A DNA stretch of 64,000 bases from an uncultured SAR116 cluster alpha proteobacterium (GTDB taxonomy: Bacteria > Pseudomonadota > Alphaproteobacteria > Puniceispirillales > Puniceispirillaceae). The notes under the pieces were generated by a model. The model worked only from the letters and a program-made list of their open reading frames with translations, did not search any database and was not told the DNA's origin. Position numbers and translations under genes: made by a program. Numbering within the stretch: position 1 is the first letter of the stretch; each line of letters opens with the position of its first letter. The stretch covers positions 43,375 through 107,374 of the forward strand of contig CACPDC010000004.1 of NCBI GenBank assembly GCA_902632595.1. Reading direction: 5' to 3'. This document shows, piece after piece, positions 31,448 to 42,622 of this stretch.

Positions 31448-32740
31448 ATGAAAGAGATGCGTATGCTATCAGAAAGCCTTGATAGGCTTGCACTTCTTCA
31501 CCCAAAGCTTATTGACCTGGGGCTAGATCGAACCTATCGACTACTTAAAAAGGCTGGAAGTCCGCACCTGAACCTGCCGCCTATATTTCATATAGCTGGA
31601 ACTAATGGGAAAGGATCTGTCAGTGCATATCTATTTGCTATTACCAAGCAACTTGGGCTTAAGACGCATTGTTATACCTCGCCACATTTATGTAGATTCA
31701 ATGAGCGAATTCGAATTGCAAACAACCTAATCGATGATGAAGCGCTTTTGCGCGTTTTGGATGAGGTAGAGAAGCTTAATCAGAATACGCCTATTACATT
31801 TTATGAGATCACAACGGTTGCTGCATTTATGGCATTTGCGAAAACACCTGCAGATCTGCTTATTTTGGAAACTGGCCTTGGTGGTAGGCTAGACTCAACA
31901 AATGTAATCAAAAATCCATTAGCGTCTATTATTACGCCTATTGCACTAGATCATGAGCATTTTCTGGGCACTGAGCTCACACAAATAGCAGGTGAAAAAG
32001 CAGGTATAATCAAAAAAAATGTGCCTGTAATTAGTGCCTCTCAAACAAAGGAAGTTGAGCAAACTCTCCGCGAAAAAGCAAGAGAGATGGACACACCCAT
32101 TTTTTTTGAAGGGGCTGATTTCATCTGGGAGCAAATAGGCACAGGAGATGTAAGACTAGAATGCGACGATAAGGTTTTTACCCTACCAAAACCTTCGCTA
32201 GTAGGACACCATCAAATACAGAATGCAGCCCTTGCAGCTGCATCCATAATCTATAGTGATTACCTCACTCCTTTGGATGATAGATTATTTTCTGGTATCG
32301 GGTTCGCAAAATGGCCTGGACGGGTGCAATTCATCAATCAGGGTAAATTACTCAATTACCGTGGTGCAAGACCAATATGGATTGATGGAGCGCATAATTC
32401 GCACGGTGCAACGGCTCTTGCTGCGTCTCTCGCGCAAATTACGAATGAGAAATGGACACTAATTGTGGGCATGCTAAACACACGAAAACCAGTTGACATT
32501 ATTATACCCTTAAAAAACCTTATCAGCGAGATATTTACCATAACTATACCGGGACAGTCAGCAAGCCTATCAGCCGAAGAGCTATCAGATAATTGTCAGG
32601 ATTTAGGTATTAAAGCGAACGCAAAATTAAGCCTCGGTGCAGCACTCTCTGCTTCAAGTGACAGCGAATTTGTGGTAATTTGTGGCTCTTTATATCTTGC
32701 GGGGCACGCATTACTATTAAATGATACACTGCCAGAATAA
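31448..32740 (+). CDS. folC: Bifunctional folylpolyglutamate synthase/dihydrofolate synthase
   Basis: HIAGTNGKGSVSAYLFAI, YTSPHLCRFNERIRI, LETGLGGRLDSTNVI, DHEHFLGTELTQIAGEKAGIIK. Confidence 0.94.
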   Translation: MKEMRMLSESLDRLALLHPKLIDLGLDRTYRLLKKAGSPHLNLPPIFHIAGTNGKGSVSAYLFAITKQLGLKTHCYTSPHLCRFNERIRIANNLIDDEALLRVLDEVEKLNQNTPITFYEITTVAAFMAFAKTPADLLILETGLGGRLDSTNVIKNPLASIITPIALDHEHFLGTELTQIAGEKAGIIKKNVPVISASQTKEVEQTLREKAREMDTPIFFEGADFIWEQIGTGDVRLECDDKVFTLPKPSLVGHHQIQNAALAAASIIYSDYLTPLDDRLFSGIGFAKWPGRVQFINQGKLLNYRGARPIWIDGAHNSHGATALAASLAQITNEKWTLIVGMLNTRKPVDIIIPLKNLISEIFTITIPGQSASLSAEELSDNCQDLGIKANAKLSLGAALSASSDSEFVVICGSLYLAGHALLLNDTLPE

Positions 32741-32788
32741 AATTTGGTTAAACGCAGCCTATCCCAACTAATGATACGCTGCAGAGGA

Positions 32789-33109
32789 TTATAAGTTTTC
32801 CTTCACCCATTGCTCTAGCTGGGATTTTGGTAATGCGCCAATTTTCTCAGCTACAACTTCTCCATTCTTAAACATTAATAAGGTTGGAATTCCCCGCACC
32901 CCATAGCTTTGCGGAGTTAGTGGATTATCATCAATATTTACCTTAACAATATCAACTTGACCTTCAAGTGAATTTGAAATCTCTTCCAGTGCAGGGCTTA
33001 TAGCGCGGCAAGGCCCACACCATTCCGCCCAAAAATCCACAACTATAGGTCCAGTTGCTTTTATGACATCGGTGTCAAAATTAGAGTCGCTTGAGTTTTT
33101 AGTAGCCAT
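32789..33109 (-). CDS. trxA: Thioredoxin
   Basis: VDFWAEWCGPCRAISPALEEI, VRGIPTLLMFKNGE. Confidence 0.95.
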   Translation of the reverse strand: MATKNSSDSNFDTDVIKATGPIVVDFWAEWCGPCRAISPALEEISNSLEGQVDIVKVNIDDNPLTPQSYGVRGIPTLLMFKNGEVVAEKIGALPKSQLEQWVKENL

Positions 33110-33184
33110 GCTAATTCCTTTATGCTTAGAAAAATTGTTATTAGATAGTAATAAAAGTATCCATTGGTAAATAGTTTTTTTTAT

Positions 33185-36100
33185 TTATTTTTCGTCATTA
33201 AATATTTTTGAGTTTTTCATGTTATTGAGATAAGCATTCAATTGCTCATTTAAAAGAGGCACGATTTCTGCTGATTGTGTCCAAATAAGAAAACTATGAA
33301 ATGACCTGCGTGGATAGAGCTGTGTTAGCAAGCCCATATAAAGCGCCATTTGACGGAAATAAGCATCAGGCAGGCTAGCAGAAGGCCGACCAGTTTTGAA
33401 ATCTGCTAGTTTGATATAGCTATCAGTGACAATCAATCTATCTATCTGCCCAGATATCTCCAGCTCACCAATTTTGCCAATTATAGCTGCTTCTGCTAAT
33501 GACTCTTTTGAAAACAAATCTTTGCATTCCTGATGATGAAGGATATCTGATACTTCACCAAACAGCTTTGTTACTTCCTCTTCAGATAGTTCTGGCATTT
33601 GTTTTTTTATATATCGAATAGCTGATGTTGCCTGATCAGATTCATTTTGTAAAGGAAGCCTCTGAAGTAATGTATGAATTAATTTTCCCCGCTCAAGGGC
33701 TTTAAGCTGGCCCATTTTGTGTGGCGCTATATGTTGCTTATCTGATTGCCATTCAGACGGGCGAATAATTGCATCTTTTGTCTTGGAATATGGATCAGGT
33801 AGGTCATCATACCAATTTGGAACAGCCGTTATTATTTGCTTCTGATCTATTGATATCTTGTCCAGTTTTTGGGTTTTTGTTGATGGGGCAAATTGAAGCT
33901 TCAATATACCATCAATATCAACAGTTTCTGGATTACTAGATATAGTGTCCTTCAACAATTCATACCAGCTATTTTTCATAACCCGCCGTGATGGTGCTTC
34001 CCATCCAGCAATGATGAGAGCCTGTTCCGCTCGCGTTAGAGCGACATATAATAAGCGGTCATCTTCTCTTTTGATTTTTTCTTTTTCTACATTTCTAATC
34101 TCTTTAATAAAAGAAGGTGCAAAATTGCTATTCTCCGTCCAGTAAACCCATTCTTGGGAGAATGTAAGCGGTTCTGACGGTGTTTTAGCAGTTAGCATAT
34201 CGGGTAAATAAATTATAGGCGCTTCAAGCCCCTTGGAGCCGTGTATTGTTAGCAACCTTACCTGAGGGTGCGCGGTAGCGGTATTATCGCGCTTTAATAT
34301 TCCTTGGCTATCTCTGAAAGATCTTAAAAATTGGCTTAGCTCCAGATTTCCTGCTTTTTCAAAAGCTAGAATTTCTTGCAAGAAACCGTTAAAGCTCTCA
34401 ATAACACCTATTCCGAGACGCTTAATAAACGCCTCAATTAATCTGTCTCCTATTAAAATCTGATTAAAAAAGCAAAATACATCCTGTGTTCCAGAACGGG
34501 ATCGCCATTCCACTAATTTGCGGCATGCCAATCCCTTACTACATTTAGAGTTTTCATATTCTTTTAATCTGCTAAACAAAGAGGCTTTTCCTCTTGCGAT
34601 TGCTAGTTCCTGTAAATCCTCCTCCTGTAATTCCAGTAAGGGTGACTTTAAGATACTAGCAAGTTGCAAATCATCATCGGGCGACAGACAAACATCAGCT
34701 AGCGCAAGCAAATCCTGAATTTCTATTTGATTTTGCAGTATAATACGATCTGGAGGTGAAACAGATATTCTTGCTGAAATCAGTGCCGCTCTCAAATTTG
34801 CTAAAAATGAATCTCTCTTTCGAACTAAAATCATAATATCGTTTGGGCGCACAGGTCTGCCCAATATATTATCTGACCCAGACTTTAAAATTGCTTTAAT
34901 GTGCAGGGCTATTCTTTCTGCTAAAATAACCTCTGCAGTTTCAATCTGCTCGATTTCTACAGGCATAAATGGAGACTTTAGCGGTTTTTCCTGCGATTCC
35001 ACCACTGGCCATAGTTCTACCGACCCAGAAAGGCTGGTCCAATGCAGACCGTGCGGCACATATTTATCCCCCACTCCGATAATGCGTTCATCTTGCATAA
35101 CCGCATCCACAAATGAAAGTATAGATGCTGAAGAGCGATAAGATTTCAACAGACTTACTTGCTTAAATGGTTTTCTATATTGGTCTGCCTGCTCTTTAAT
35201 TTCCGCTTGCTTTGCAATAAACACGTTTGGATCCGCATTCTGAAAACTATATATTGACTGTTTATAATCCCCAACAGCAAAAAAAGTCCTTGGCAGTGGC
35301 TCTTCATCTTCTGATTCAAAAAACTCTGACAAAAGGTTGGAAATCACAGCCCATTGCATTGGGCTAGTGTCCTGCGCCTCGTCAACCAAGACATGTTGGA
35401 TCGCCGTTTCTAGCTTCCATCTGACCCAAGCATGAATTTGCTGTTTTTGAAGCAACTGATTTGTAAAGAATATCAAATCGTCAAAATCTAGAACGCCGCG
35501 GCTAAATTTTTGGTGTTGAAAGGATTGATATAATTCTGCTGCAAGCGATAATATATGAAAACTTAATTCTCCTGTATAAGCGCCATTTTGGACTTGCATA
35601 TACTCTAAAATTAAGCTTTGAGCCTCAGATATATGACCATCTAATTCAGGATAAAGCTCTCTTAATGCTTTGTTACCGAGCCGTTTTTTTGGATTGCCAC
35701 CACTAAAGAAAACATCAACCAATAATGAAAATTCTGCTTCTGCTTGCAGTGGCAAGAGGTCTGCCCAGCGTTTGATTTTAAGTGCTGCTTCTTTATCATT
35801 TTTTCCGCCACCATTGAGCGCATCAGCAATTTTCTGAAATGGTAGTTGTTTTATCTGAGCCATCATAGATAATTTTTCAGAGGAAAAATCAGCCATTGAT
35901 TTACATCCAATTTGCATTTTTAAATGTTTTTTAAAACGCACCGCAGACGAAGGATCAGTTACGAATTTTTCAATTATATCCCGTTTTTGCAATATCTGAA
36001 TGAGATACTCACCTAATGTCTTCTCATCTGTAATTTTAGCCAAAAAACGTAACTTATGTTTAGTATGACTTGCGGGAGTTGCAAATAATTCAAGCAGATG

Positions 36101-36559
36101 CTGCTGTAATATCTCATTTGATTCAGTTTCTGTAATTAAATCAAATCCAGGAGGCACACCCGCCTCTATTGGAAACCGAGATAATATTGTTTGACAAAAT
36201 GAATGTATTGTCTCAATTCTAGGGCCATCTTCGTTATCTAATATCTGCGCGAATAGCTGCCTCGAAATCAAAATTTTTTCCTGGCTCGGATTAGGCTCAC
36301 TCATTTCGGTCAGGTCTGATATAAGTTCACTTTCACTACATACAGCCCATCTTGAAAGCGTATTTTGCAGTCGCTGTTGCATCTCTGCTGCAGCCGCTTT
36401 GGTGTAGGTCACACATAATATGCTGTCTGGCTTCACACCATTTAGTAAAAGGCGGAAAACACGGTGGGTAAGCGCTCTTGTTTTTCCAGTGCCTGCATTG
36501 GCAGAAACAAAAACAGATAATTTCGGGTCAGATGCAAGGCTAGGATTATCCATCATCAT
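33185..36559 (-). CDS. addA: Double-strand break repair helicase AddA (UvrD/Rep superfamily with PD-(D/E)XK nuclease domain)
   Basis: VSANAGTGKTRALTHRVFRLLL, VLVDEAQDTSPMQW, LLTIHGSKGLEAPIIYLPD, KLADFKTGRP. Confidence 0.94.
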   Translation of the reverse strand: MMMDNPSLASDPKLSVFVSANAGTGKTRALTHRVFRLLLNGVKPDSILCVTYTKAAAAEMQQRLQNTLSRWAVCSESELISDLTEMSEPNPSQEKILISRQLFAQILDNEDGPRIETIHSFCQTILSRFPIEAGVPPGFDLITETESNEILQQHLLELFATPASHTKHKLRFLAKITDEKTLGEYLIQILQKRDIIEKFVTDPSSAVRFKKHLKMQIGCKSMADFSSEKLSMMAQIKQLPFQKIADALNGGGKNDKEAALKIKRWADLLPLQAEAEFSLLVDVFFSGGNPKKRLGNKALRELYPELDGHISEAQSLILEYMQVQNGAYTGELSFHILSLAAELYQSFQHQKFSRGVLDFDDLIFFTNQLLQKQQIHAWVRWKLETAIQHVLVDEAQDTSPMQWAVISNLLSEFFESEDEEPLPRTFFAVGDYKQSIYSFQNADPNVFIAKQAEIKEQADQYRKPFKQVSLLKSYRSSASILSFVDAVMQDERIIGVGDKYVPHGLHWTSLSGSVELWPVVESQEKPLKSPFMPVEIEQIETAEVILAERIALHIKAILKSGSDNILGRPVRPNDIMILVRKRDSFLANLRAALISARISVSPPDRIILQNQIEIQDLLALADVCLSPDDDLQLASILKSPLLELQEEDLQELAIARGKASLFSRLKEYENSKCSKGLACRKLVEWRSRSGTQDVFCFFNQILIGDRLIEAFIKRLGIGVIESFNGFLQEILAFEKAGNLELSQFLRSFRDSQGILKRDNTATAHPQVRLLTIHGSKGLEAPIIYLPDMLTAKTPSEPLTFSQEWVYWTENSNFAPSFIKEIRNVEKEKIKREDDRLLYVALTRAEQALIIAGWEAPSRRVMKNSWYELLKDTISSNPETVDIDGILKLQFAPSTKTQKLDKISIDQKQIITAVPNWYDDLPDPYSKTKDAIIRPSEWQSDKQHIAPHKMGQLKALERGKLIHTLLQRLPLQNESDQATSAIRYIKKQMPELSEEEVTKLFGEVSDILHHQECKDLFSKESLAEAAIIGKIGELEISGQIDRLIVTDSYIKLADFKTGRPSASLPDAYFRQMALYMGLLTQLYPRRSFHSFLIWTQSAEIVPLLNEQLNAYLNNMKNSKIFNDEK

Positions 36560-39551
36560 TCACGTCAAACGCTCTCCATTCCTTTATTCTAGCAAGGTGC
36601 CTTACTTGCGAGAATTTTGGCCGTTGAGTAAAATTTGGTTCCGATAAATATGGGTGCTCTTCATTCTCAAATGTCTGAAATAACTCAAACAATCGGTCAA
36701 AAATAATAGAGACGTCAAAATCATCCGGTGTTACATCTTTAATTTTGGCAGGTGTTGTTACCCCACCTTTTAACTGCCAGTAAAAAAGCTCTATACTCTG
36801 TGCTGCCTTATCAGATAAATTATAGCCCCCTTTTGAGAGGATTGCCGCCTCAACAAGAAGCTGCACTGCCACTCCTGAACTTACTGCTAGCTTAGACGGT
36901 AGATTGCCAGATTTGTAATCAATTATCTGATAATTATTACCCTGATACAGCTCTATTCTATCTGCTCTTGCCGTAACAAGAATTAAACGCTTACCAATCG
37001 ATAGCTCAATCCTTCCTTCTTTTTCTGCAACCACCTTAAAGTGCTTATCGCGTCTTCTGCCTTCTTCCTCTAGAAACCAACTCAAAATTAGGGAAATTTT
37101 TTGCCTCCAGAAAAGGTCAACATAGGCAATATTGGTCCATTTCGATAAATGCGCATTTGCAATTTCATATAGTTTTTCCTCTGCATTTTTAGGTAATTTC
37201 CCAGTCGGATAACACTTTGAAAATTCTGCAATAACATCATGAATAAGAGACCCTCTCAGGGCAACAGATGGTGGCTCATCAATAGGAGCTTTCTGTTTAA
37301 TTTTTAGTATTTTCTTAACATAAAACCCATAAGGGTCTGTAATCCATTGATCAAAATCAGTTGCTGAAATTTGACATGGCCTTTGTGCAATGGCTGGTTT
37401 TGGCTCTGGCCGCGCGATCGGTTTTACAATATCTGGTATTTTACGTGCATTTACAGCCTCCATCCAGCCAGGTATCTGTTTATCAAGGTAGGATGATAGC
37501 CCAGCTGCCGCCACCACTGCATCTAATCGTGCAAGCCACCTCGATATTTGGGTCGGGGATCCATCTGTAACAACAGAGCGCGTTATCATAACTTCAGGTG
37601 ATGCTGCTGCCATCATAAAATCATGTGCTGACAGTGCTATGCGCCAATGCCTGTCAGGCAAACCTAATTGGGTTCGTGATGCGTTATTAATCCACATATC
37701 TCTTTGAGTAAATGGCGGCCATATCCCCTCATTTAACCCTCCGAGTATTACAGTATCGGCTTGTTGCATCCTTGCTTCGATTGTACCCAGAATTTTAAGT
37801 CTTGGATGCTGATTAAAAGGGGTTCTTACCACCAGTTCTTGACATAGCACACTAAAGGTATTGTGAAATTCAGATGCTGCTATTGGATAGCTCTTTCCAA
37901 AGCGTACCATATCAGTTAAAAGTTCAAGCAACACTGTTCCTGCAAAACCTGAGTAAATATGAAGGGGAACATCACTTTGTATATCATTCATGTCAGAATC
38001 AGAATCTATACTATTTTCTGGCGATGCACCTAAATTTTGCGCTGTCTGCATGAGAGCCATAGTAAGAGTATAGAGCGATGGATTAATCGCCTTAAAAGCA
38101 TCCCGCAAAGGGGTAAATGCTGGCAATAAACAGGTCTGCCAAAAATCCCTTAATTTTGGTGTTTGTGCCGTTAATAAAGTCCAGCTCTCCCATTTTTTTT
38201 GCGGTAGCGGGCCTCTTAAGATTTGCTCCTCAAATAAATTTGCCAAATGGGTAAATTCAGCTCTTGGCAATCCAGCAGTTAAGAATGGATGTTTGAATAA
38301 TGCTCTCAGAGCGTGAGGGGATGCATCTTCTTGCACTACGCGTATGATTAACAACAGAAATCTTGCGGGACTGGATAATATAAGTGAGCTACCGGCAGAA
38401 TCATCTACTAGAATATTCCATCTTATCAATGATGCTTGTACTTTTCGTGCCAGCATTCTATCTGGGGTGACGAGCATAGCTGTTTTATTCGGGGTTTCGA
38501 GTGTCTGCCGCATTAATCCAGCAATTAACTCAGCCTCCTGAAAGGAGTCTGTAACTGACATTACTCTCAATCCTTGAAGGCTGGATGGTGATAATTCGCT
38601 CTGGTCAACGGCAAGCCTTCTCCACTGCGATGTTCTACTCGCAGGCCTCATCAACTCCCGCAGCAGTATCTGACGGGCGCGCACTGATTTCTTTTGCATG
38701 TGTTCAGTTACATGCCAATAACTTACTTCAGATAACGGCAGTTCAAACTCAACCATTGAAAGAGCTATTTGATGTAATGGGTGAACTGGGTCTTGTTCAA
38801 TAGCACGCCAGTCAGTTTCTTCAATATCCAGCTCAATACCAGGGAAAACTACAGCCCCCATAGGTAATTGAGAAATTACTTTCATAAAGGCTCTAGTCAT
38901 TGGAAAGGACCCTGTTGAGCCTGCTAAAATTATAGGTGTTTTTGGGGGATGACTAGACCAGAAATTCAGCTGGGCTTGCAGTAATTGTTGTTGACGTGCT
39001 ACTGGGTCTATTTGCCCACGTTCAGCAAGTATATAAGGCCAGTAATCAAATAATATGGTTAAAAATTTTAAAATTTCTTGCCAATGAATTGATAATTCAT
39101 CTGGCAAAACATCTTTTATAGCTGATAAGGGGGTACCAGCACGCTGCATCTGGTCAATGAGCATGCACAGGCTTGATGCTAATTTCATTGCAGGCGCAGG
39201 TGCCATTCGCCGCCCGCCAATTGGAAAATGCTGTATTTGCGATGCAATAAGACATTGTCTTTCAAACCCATTAATTGCCTCGTCCAATTCAAGCCCCTCA
39301 ATAGCGATGTTTAGAGCAACCTCTTCATCTGGCTCACCTACCGCAAATATTTTTGGCAGTAATAGAGGCCCCTGTTTCTGATGCTTTGAAAATGCTTCCT
39401 TTATAGAAGAAATAGCTCTTCTGCTTGGAAGATACAGCTCTATCCTAGCCAGTTGTTCTGGTTCTGGAAATTTATCTAAAATTCCAGTAACAAGATTAGC
39501 AGCGAAAGCCTGCGAAGCTGGGATAGTGTAAAATCCGGATTTTATCATCAA
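36546..39551 (-). CDS. addB: Double-strand break repair protein AddB
   Basis: FYTIPASQAFAANLVTGIL, ARIELYLPSRRA, LGGLNEGIWPP, IIDYKSGNLPSKLAVSSGVAVQLLVEAAI nuclease domain; overlaps addA start. Confidence 0.93.
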   Translation of the reverse strand: MMIKSGFYTIPASQAFAANLVTGILDKFPEPEQLARIELYLPSRRAISSIKEAFSKHQKQGPLLLPKIFAVGEPDEEVALNIAIEGLELDEAINGFERQCLIASQIQHFPIGGRRMAPAPAMKLASSLCMLIDQMQRAGTPLSAIKDVLPDELSIHWQEILKFLTILFDYWPYILAERGQIDPVARQQQLLQAQLNFWSSHPPKTPIILAGSTGSFPMTRAFMKVISQLPMGAVVFPGIELDIEETDWRAIEQDPVHPLHQIALSMVEFELPLSEVSYWHVTEHMQKKSVRARQILLRELMRPASRTSQWRRLAVDQSELSPSSLQGLRVMSVTDSFQEAELIAGLMRQTLETPNKTAMLVTPDRMLARKVQASLIRWNILVDDSAGSSLILSSPARFLLLIIRVVQEDASPHALRALFKHPFLTAGLPRAEFTHLANLFEEQILRGPLPQKKWESWTLLTAQTPKLRDFWQTCLLPAFTPLRDAFKAINPSLYTLTMALMQTAQNLGASPENSIDSDSDMNDIQSDVPLHIYSGFAGTVLLELLTDMVRFGKSYPIAASEFHNTFSVLCQELVVRTPFNQHPRLKILGTIEARMQQADTVILGGLNEGIWPPFTQRDMWINNASRTQLGLPDRHWRIALSAHDFMMAAASPEVMITRSVVTDGSPTQISRWLARLDAVVAAAGLSSYLDKQIPGWMEAVNARKIPDIVKPIARPEPKPAIAQRPCQISATDFDQWITDPYGFYVKKILKIKQKAPIDEPPSVALRGSLIHDVIAEFSKCYPTGKLPKNAEEKLYEIANAHLSKWTNIAYVDLFWRQKISLILSWFLEEEGRRRDKHFKVVAEKEGRIELSIGKRLILVTARADRIELYQGNNYQIIDYKSGNLPSKLAVSSGVAVQLLVEAAILSKGGYNLSDKAAQSIELFYWQLKGGVTTPAKIKDVTPDDFDVSIIFDRLFELFQTFENEEHPYLSEPNFTQRPKFSQVRHLARIKEWRAFDVNDDG

Positions 39552-39606
39552 TTTGATAATAACTCAGATAAGATTTAATGGCAGTATTTTTTATCGGCGT
39601 GTTAAA

Positions 39607-40086
39607 TTATCCGTACAACCCGTCAAAGGAAGTCATGATTGGATTAGAGGTTTTAATGGTAATCATACGCTGGTTAGACAGGCTGCTACTATTTCTATCT
39701 TGGAAATCCAACTGAATATATATGCTGTGGGAAGGAATAATTTGCTCTATTAGTTCTGGCCATTCTATAATGCAACAATTATCGATTAGTGCCTCTTCAA
39801 TGCCAATCTCTAGAACCTCTTGCAAGCTATTTAAGCGGTAAAGATCAACATGCCATAATTCGACATTAGAATTCGACTCATAACTTTGAACAAGATTATA
39901 TGTAGGACTTGGAATATCGGTATTAACATTGCAAGATTGACTTATAATAGCACGAGCAAGTGTAGTTTTCCCGACTCCTAGGTTTCCAGAGAGACTAAAA
40001 ACAACACCAGCGTTTACATAATCAGCAAGCTTAACACCAAGCTTTTTAAAGGAGTCCTCATCTAAACAGGGAAGAGTCCAATCCAT
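39607..40086 (-). CDS. tsaE: tRNA (adenosine(37)-N6)-threonylcarbamoyltransferase complex ATPase subunit TsaE
   Basis: FSLSGNLGVGKTTLARAII, DIPSPTYNLVQSYE, LWHVDLYRLNSLQEVLEIGIEE, IIEWPEL. Confidence 0.93.
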   Translation of the reverse strand: MDWTLPCLDEDSFKKLGVKLADYVNAGVVFSLSGNLGVGKTTLARAIISQSCNVNTDIPSPTYNLVQSYESNSNVELWHVDLYRLNSLQEVLEIGIEEALIDNCCIIEWPELIEQIIPSHSIYIQLDFQDRNSSSLSNQRMITIKTSNPIMTSFDGLYG

Positions 40087-40100
40087 GACTTAATCCAGTT

Positions 40101-41492
40101 TTAATACCTATATTCTTCTGATTTAAATGGACCCTGCTGCTCAACACCAATATATTTAGCTTGGTCTTCTCTCAATTCGGTTAGTTTAGCTCCAATTTTA
40201 TCAAGATGGAGCGCAGCTACTTTTTCGTCAAGATGCCTCGGTAAAGTGTAAACTTTATTTTTATATTTATTGTTATCTTGCCACAATTCGATCTGAGCTA
40301 ACACCTGATTTGTAAACGAAGCAGACATAACAAATGACGGATGGCCTGTGGCGCACCCAAGATTAACAAGTCGTCCTTTTGCAAGCAAAATCATTCTCTT
40401 GCCGTCTGGAAATTCAATCTCATCTACCTGAGGTTTGATTTCATTCCACACATAATTTGAAAGAGAAGATACCTGAATTTCATTATCAAAATGGCCGATG
40501 TTACAAACAATTGCTCGATCCTTCATATCTCGCATATGGTCAAGTGTTATTACGTCTTTGTTTCCGGTAGCAGTCACAAAAATATCGGCCTTTGCTGCGA
40601 CCTCATCCAATTGTACAACTTCATATCCTTCCATAGCCGCCTGCAAGGCACATATTGGGTCAATTTCGGTTACCATCACACGAGCACCACCTTGACGCAA
40701 CGAAGCAGCAGAACCCTTTCCTACATCGCCAAAACCACACACCACAGCAACTTTTCCAGCAAGCATTACATCTGTTGCTCTTCTAATTCCGTCCACAAGG
40801 GATTCTCGCACGCCATAAAGATTATCAAATTTCGACTTTGTAACAGAATCATTAACATTAATCGCCGGAAATGGTAATTTTCCCTGTTCTGCTAATTGAT
40901 AAAGACGAAGAACACCTGTTGTTGTTTCTTCTGAAACTCCTTTTATGGCATCACGCTGACGAATAAACCAACCAGGACTAGACCTATGTCTTGTTAGGAT
41001 TTGCTGCTTTAAAAAAATTTCCTCTTCTGACGAAGGTTCTTTAAGAATTTCTTCGCCTGCCTCAAGATTAGCACCAAGCAAAATATACATGGTTGCATCA
41101 CCACCATCATCAAGTATCATATTTGCAGATTCACCTTCAGGCCAGTCAAAAATCTTATCCACATATGCCCAATATTCTTCCAATGTCTCGCCTTTTTTAG
41201 CAAATACAGGTACACCTGTTTTTGCTATCGTAGCAGCAGCATGATCTTGAGTTGAAAAAATATTACAAGAGGACCAGCGAACTTCTGCGCCTAAAGCGGT
41301 TAAAGTTTCAATCAATACAGCGGTCTGCATTGTCATATGGAGACAACCAGCCACGCGCGCACCCAACAGTGGCTTCTCACTTCCAAATTCCTCTTTCAAA
41401 GCAATCAAGCCAGGCATTTCACTTTCAGCAATTGAGAGCTCTTTTCGGCCCCAATCAGCTAAATTTATATCGGCAACAATATAATCTTCCAT
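40101..41492 (-). CDS. ahcY: Adenosylhomocysteinase
   Basis: [58 protein letters not shown]-terminal FKSEEYRY. Confidence 0.98.
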   Translation of the reverse strand: MEDYIVADINLADWGRKELSIAESEMPGLIALKEEFGSEKPLLGARVAGCLHMTMQTAVLIETLTALGAEVRWSSCNIFSTQDHAAATIAKTGVPVFAKKGETLEEYWAYVDKIFDWPEGESANMILDDGGDATMYILLGANLEAGEEILKEPSSEEEIFLKQQILTRHRSSPGWFIRQRDAIKGVSEETTTGVLRLYQLAEQGKLPFPAINVNDSVTKSKFDNLYGVRESLVDGIRRATDVMLAGKVAVVCGFGDVGKGSAASLRQGGARVMVTEIDPICALQAAMEGYEVVQLDEVAAKADIFVTATGNKDVITLDHMRDMKDRAIVCNIGHFDNEIQVSSLSNYVWNEIKPQVDEIEFPDGKRMILLAKGRLVNLGCATGHPSFVMSASFTNQVLAQIELWQDNNKYKNKVYTLPRHLDEKVAALHLDKIGAKLTELREDQAKYIGVEQQGPFKSEEYRY

Positions 41493-41651
41493 TTACTCAA
41501 ATCCATCTGATAATTTTAGTAGGTGTAATAGCAAATTAAGTTAAATAACGATACAATTTTTTACATATAATTTCAAAAAACAAAGGAATATTTATGAACA
41601 TGAAAAAATATATATTATTTACAAAAGAACATAGGAAGAGGCCTAATATTC

Positions 41652-42536
41652 TCATAATTCTAGATGTTCAAGGACATGTTTAATTTTTCTGTTTTTAGCC
41701 CATGATGCAAGATACTCAGCAGATGTTACTGATCTATGCCTTCCACCTGTGCAACCAAAAGCAACTCCTAATTGTGGCTTGCCTGTTTTTTGCAATACTG
41801 GCAAAATTAATTCTATAATTTGTTTGACGTTCCGCATAAAAGGCTCAAACCCCTCATCCCCTTGAATAAAATTCTGCACTCCCTCATGCATTCCAGTAAG
41901 TTTTCTTAATTCCTCTTTCCAGTGAGGGTTGGCAAGAAATCTTGTGTCAAATACATAATCCGCAGTTTCCGGAATACCTTTGCGGAAAGAAAAACTTAAA
42001 ATGGTTAAAGGCACTGGATTTAGAGCTGGTAACCCCAGTCGCGAAAGCAAAATGGCTTTAAATGCAGATGGGTCTGAACCAGTCGAATCTAAAATAATAT
42101 CAGCAAATTCGTCAATTCCTTTCATTGCTGCAAAATCAGTTTCTATTGCCTCATTTAAATTTACCTCTTTAACAAGTGGGTGATGTCGTCTTGTGGTCTG
42201 ATACCTTCTAATTATTTCAGAAGGACGGGCATGTATGTATATAATCTGACATGCCTCCTTGAATTTAGACTTTAAATTCTGGATTAGCCCTTTAACTACC
42301 TTCTTCTCAAACCCAGTTGTTCGCATATCAATTGCAAGCGCAATCCGTCGCTTTGCAGTTTCCACCTCTAATGCAATGTATTGATCAATTAAAGATAATG
42401 GAAGATTATCAACGGCAGAAAAACCTGCATCCTCAAGTGCATTTAATGCTGTTGATTTGCCTGCTCCTGATGGTCCTATTACTATAGAAATCCTGACATT
42501 AGTAATATCTTTATTATTTTGCACCGCAGCTTCCAT
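41652..42536 (-). CDS. rapZ: RNase adapter protein RapZ/YvcJ
   Basis: VIGPSGAGKSTALNALEDAGFSAVDNLPLSL, RRHHPL, FGCTGGRHRSVTSAEYLA. Confidence 0.95.
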   Translation of the reverse strand: MEAAVQNNKDITNVRISIVIGPSGAGKSTALNALEDAGFSAVDNLPLSLIDQYIALEVETAKRRIALAIDMRTTGFEKKVVKGLIQNLKSKFKEACQIIYIHARPSEIIRRYQTTRRHHPLVKEVNLNEAIETDFAAMKGIDEFADIILDSTGSDPSAFKAILLSRLGLPALNPVPLTILSFSFRKGIPETADYVFDTRFLANPHWKEELRKLTGMHEGVQNFIQGDEGFEPFMRNVKQIIELILPVLQKTGKPQLGVAFGCTGGRHRSVTSAEYLASWAKNRKIKHVLEHLEL

Positions 42537-42622
42537 AAATTATTATCTCTATGTAGGTTCAGACTTGCTAATCAGTTTAAACAAATCACCCGCCTAATCT
42601 AAAAAATAAAATTCTTTCAAAG

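Noticed and set aside
41493-41651. Possible SAH/SAM riboswitch upstream of ahcY
   Set aside because: The spacer is very AT-rich and I could not identify conserved core motifs of any SAM/SAH riboswitch class.
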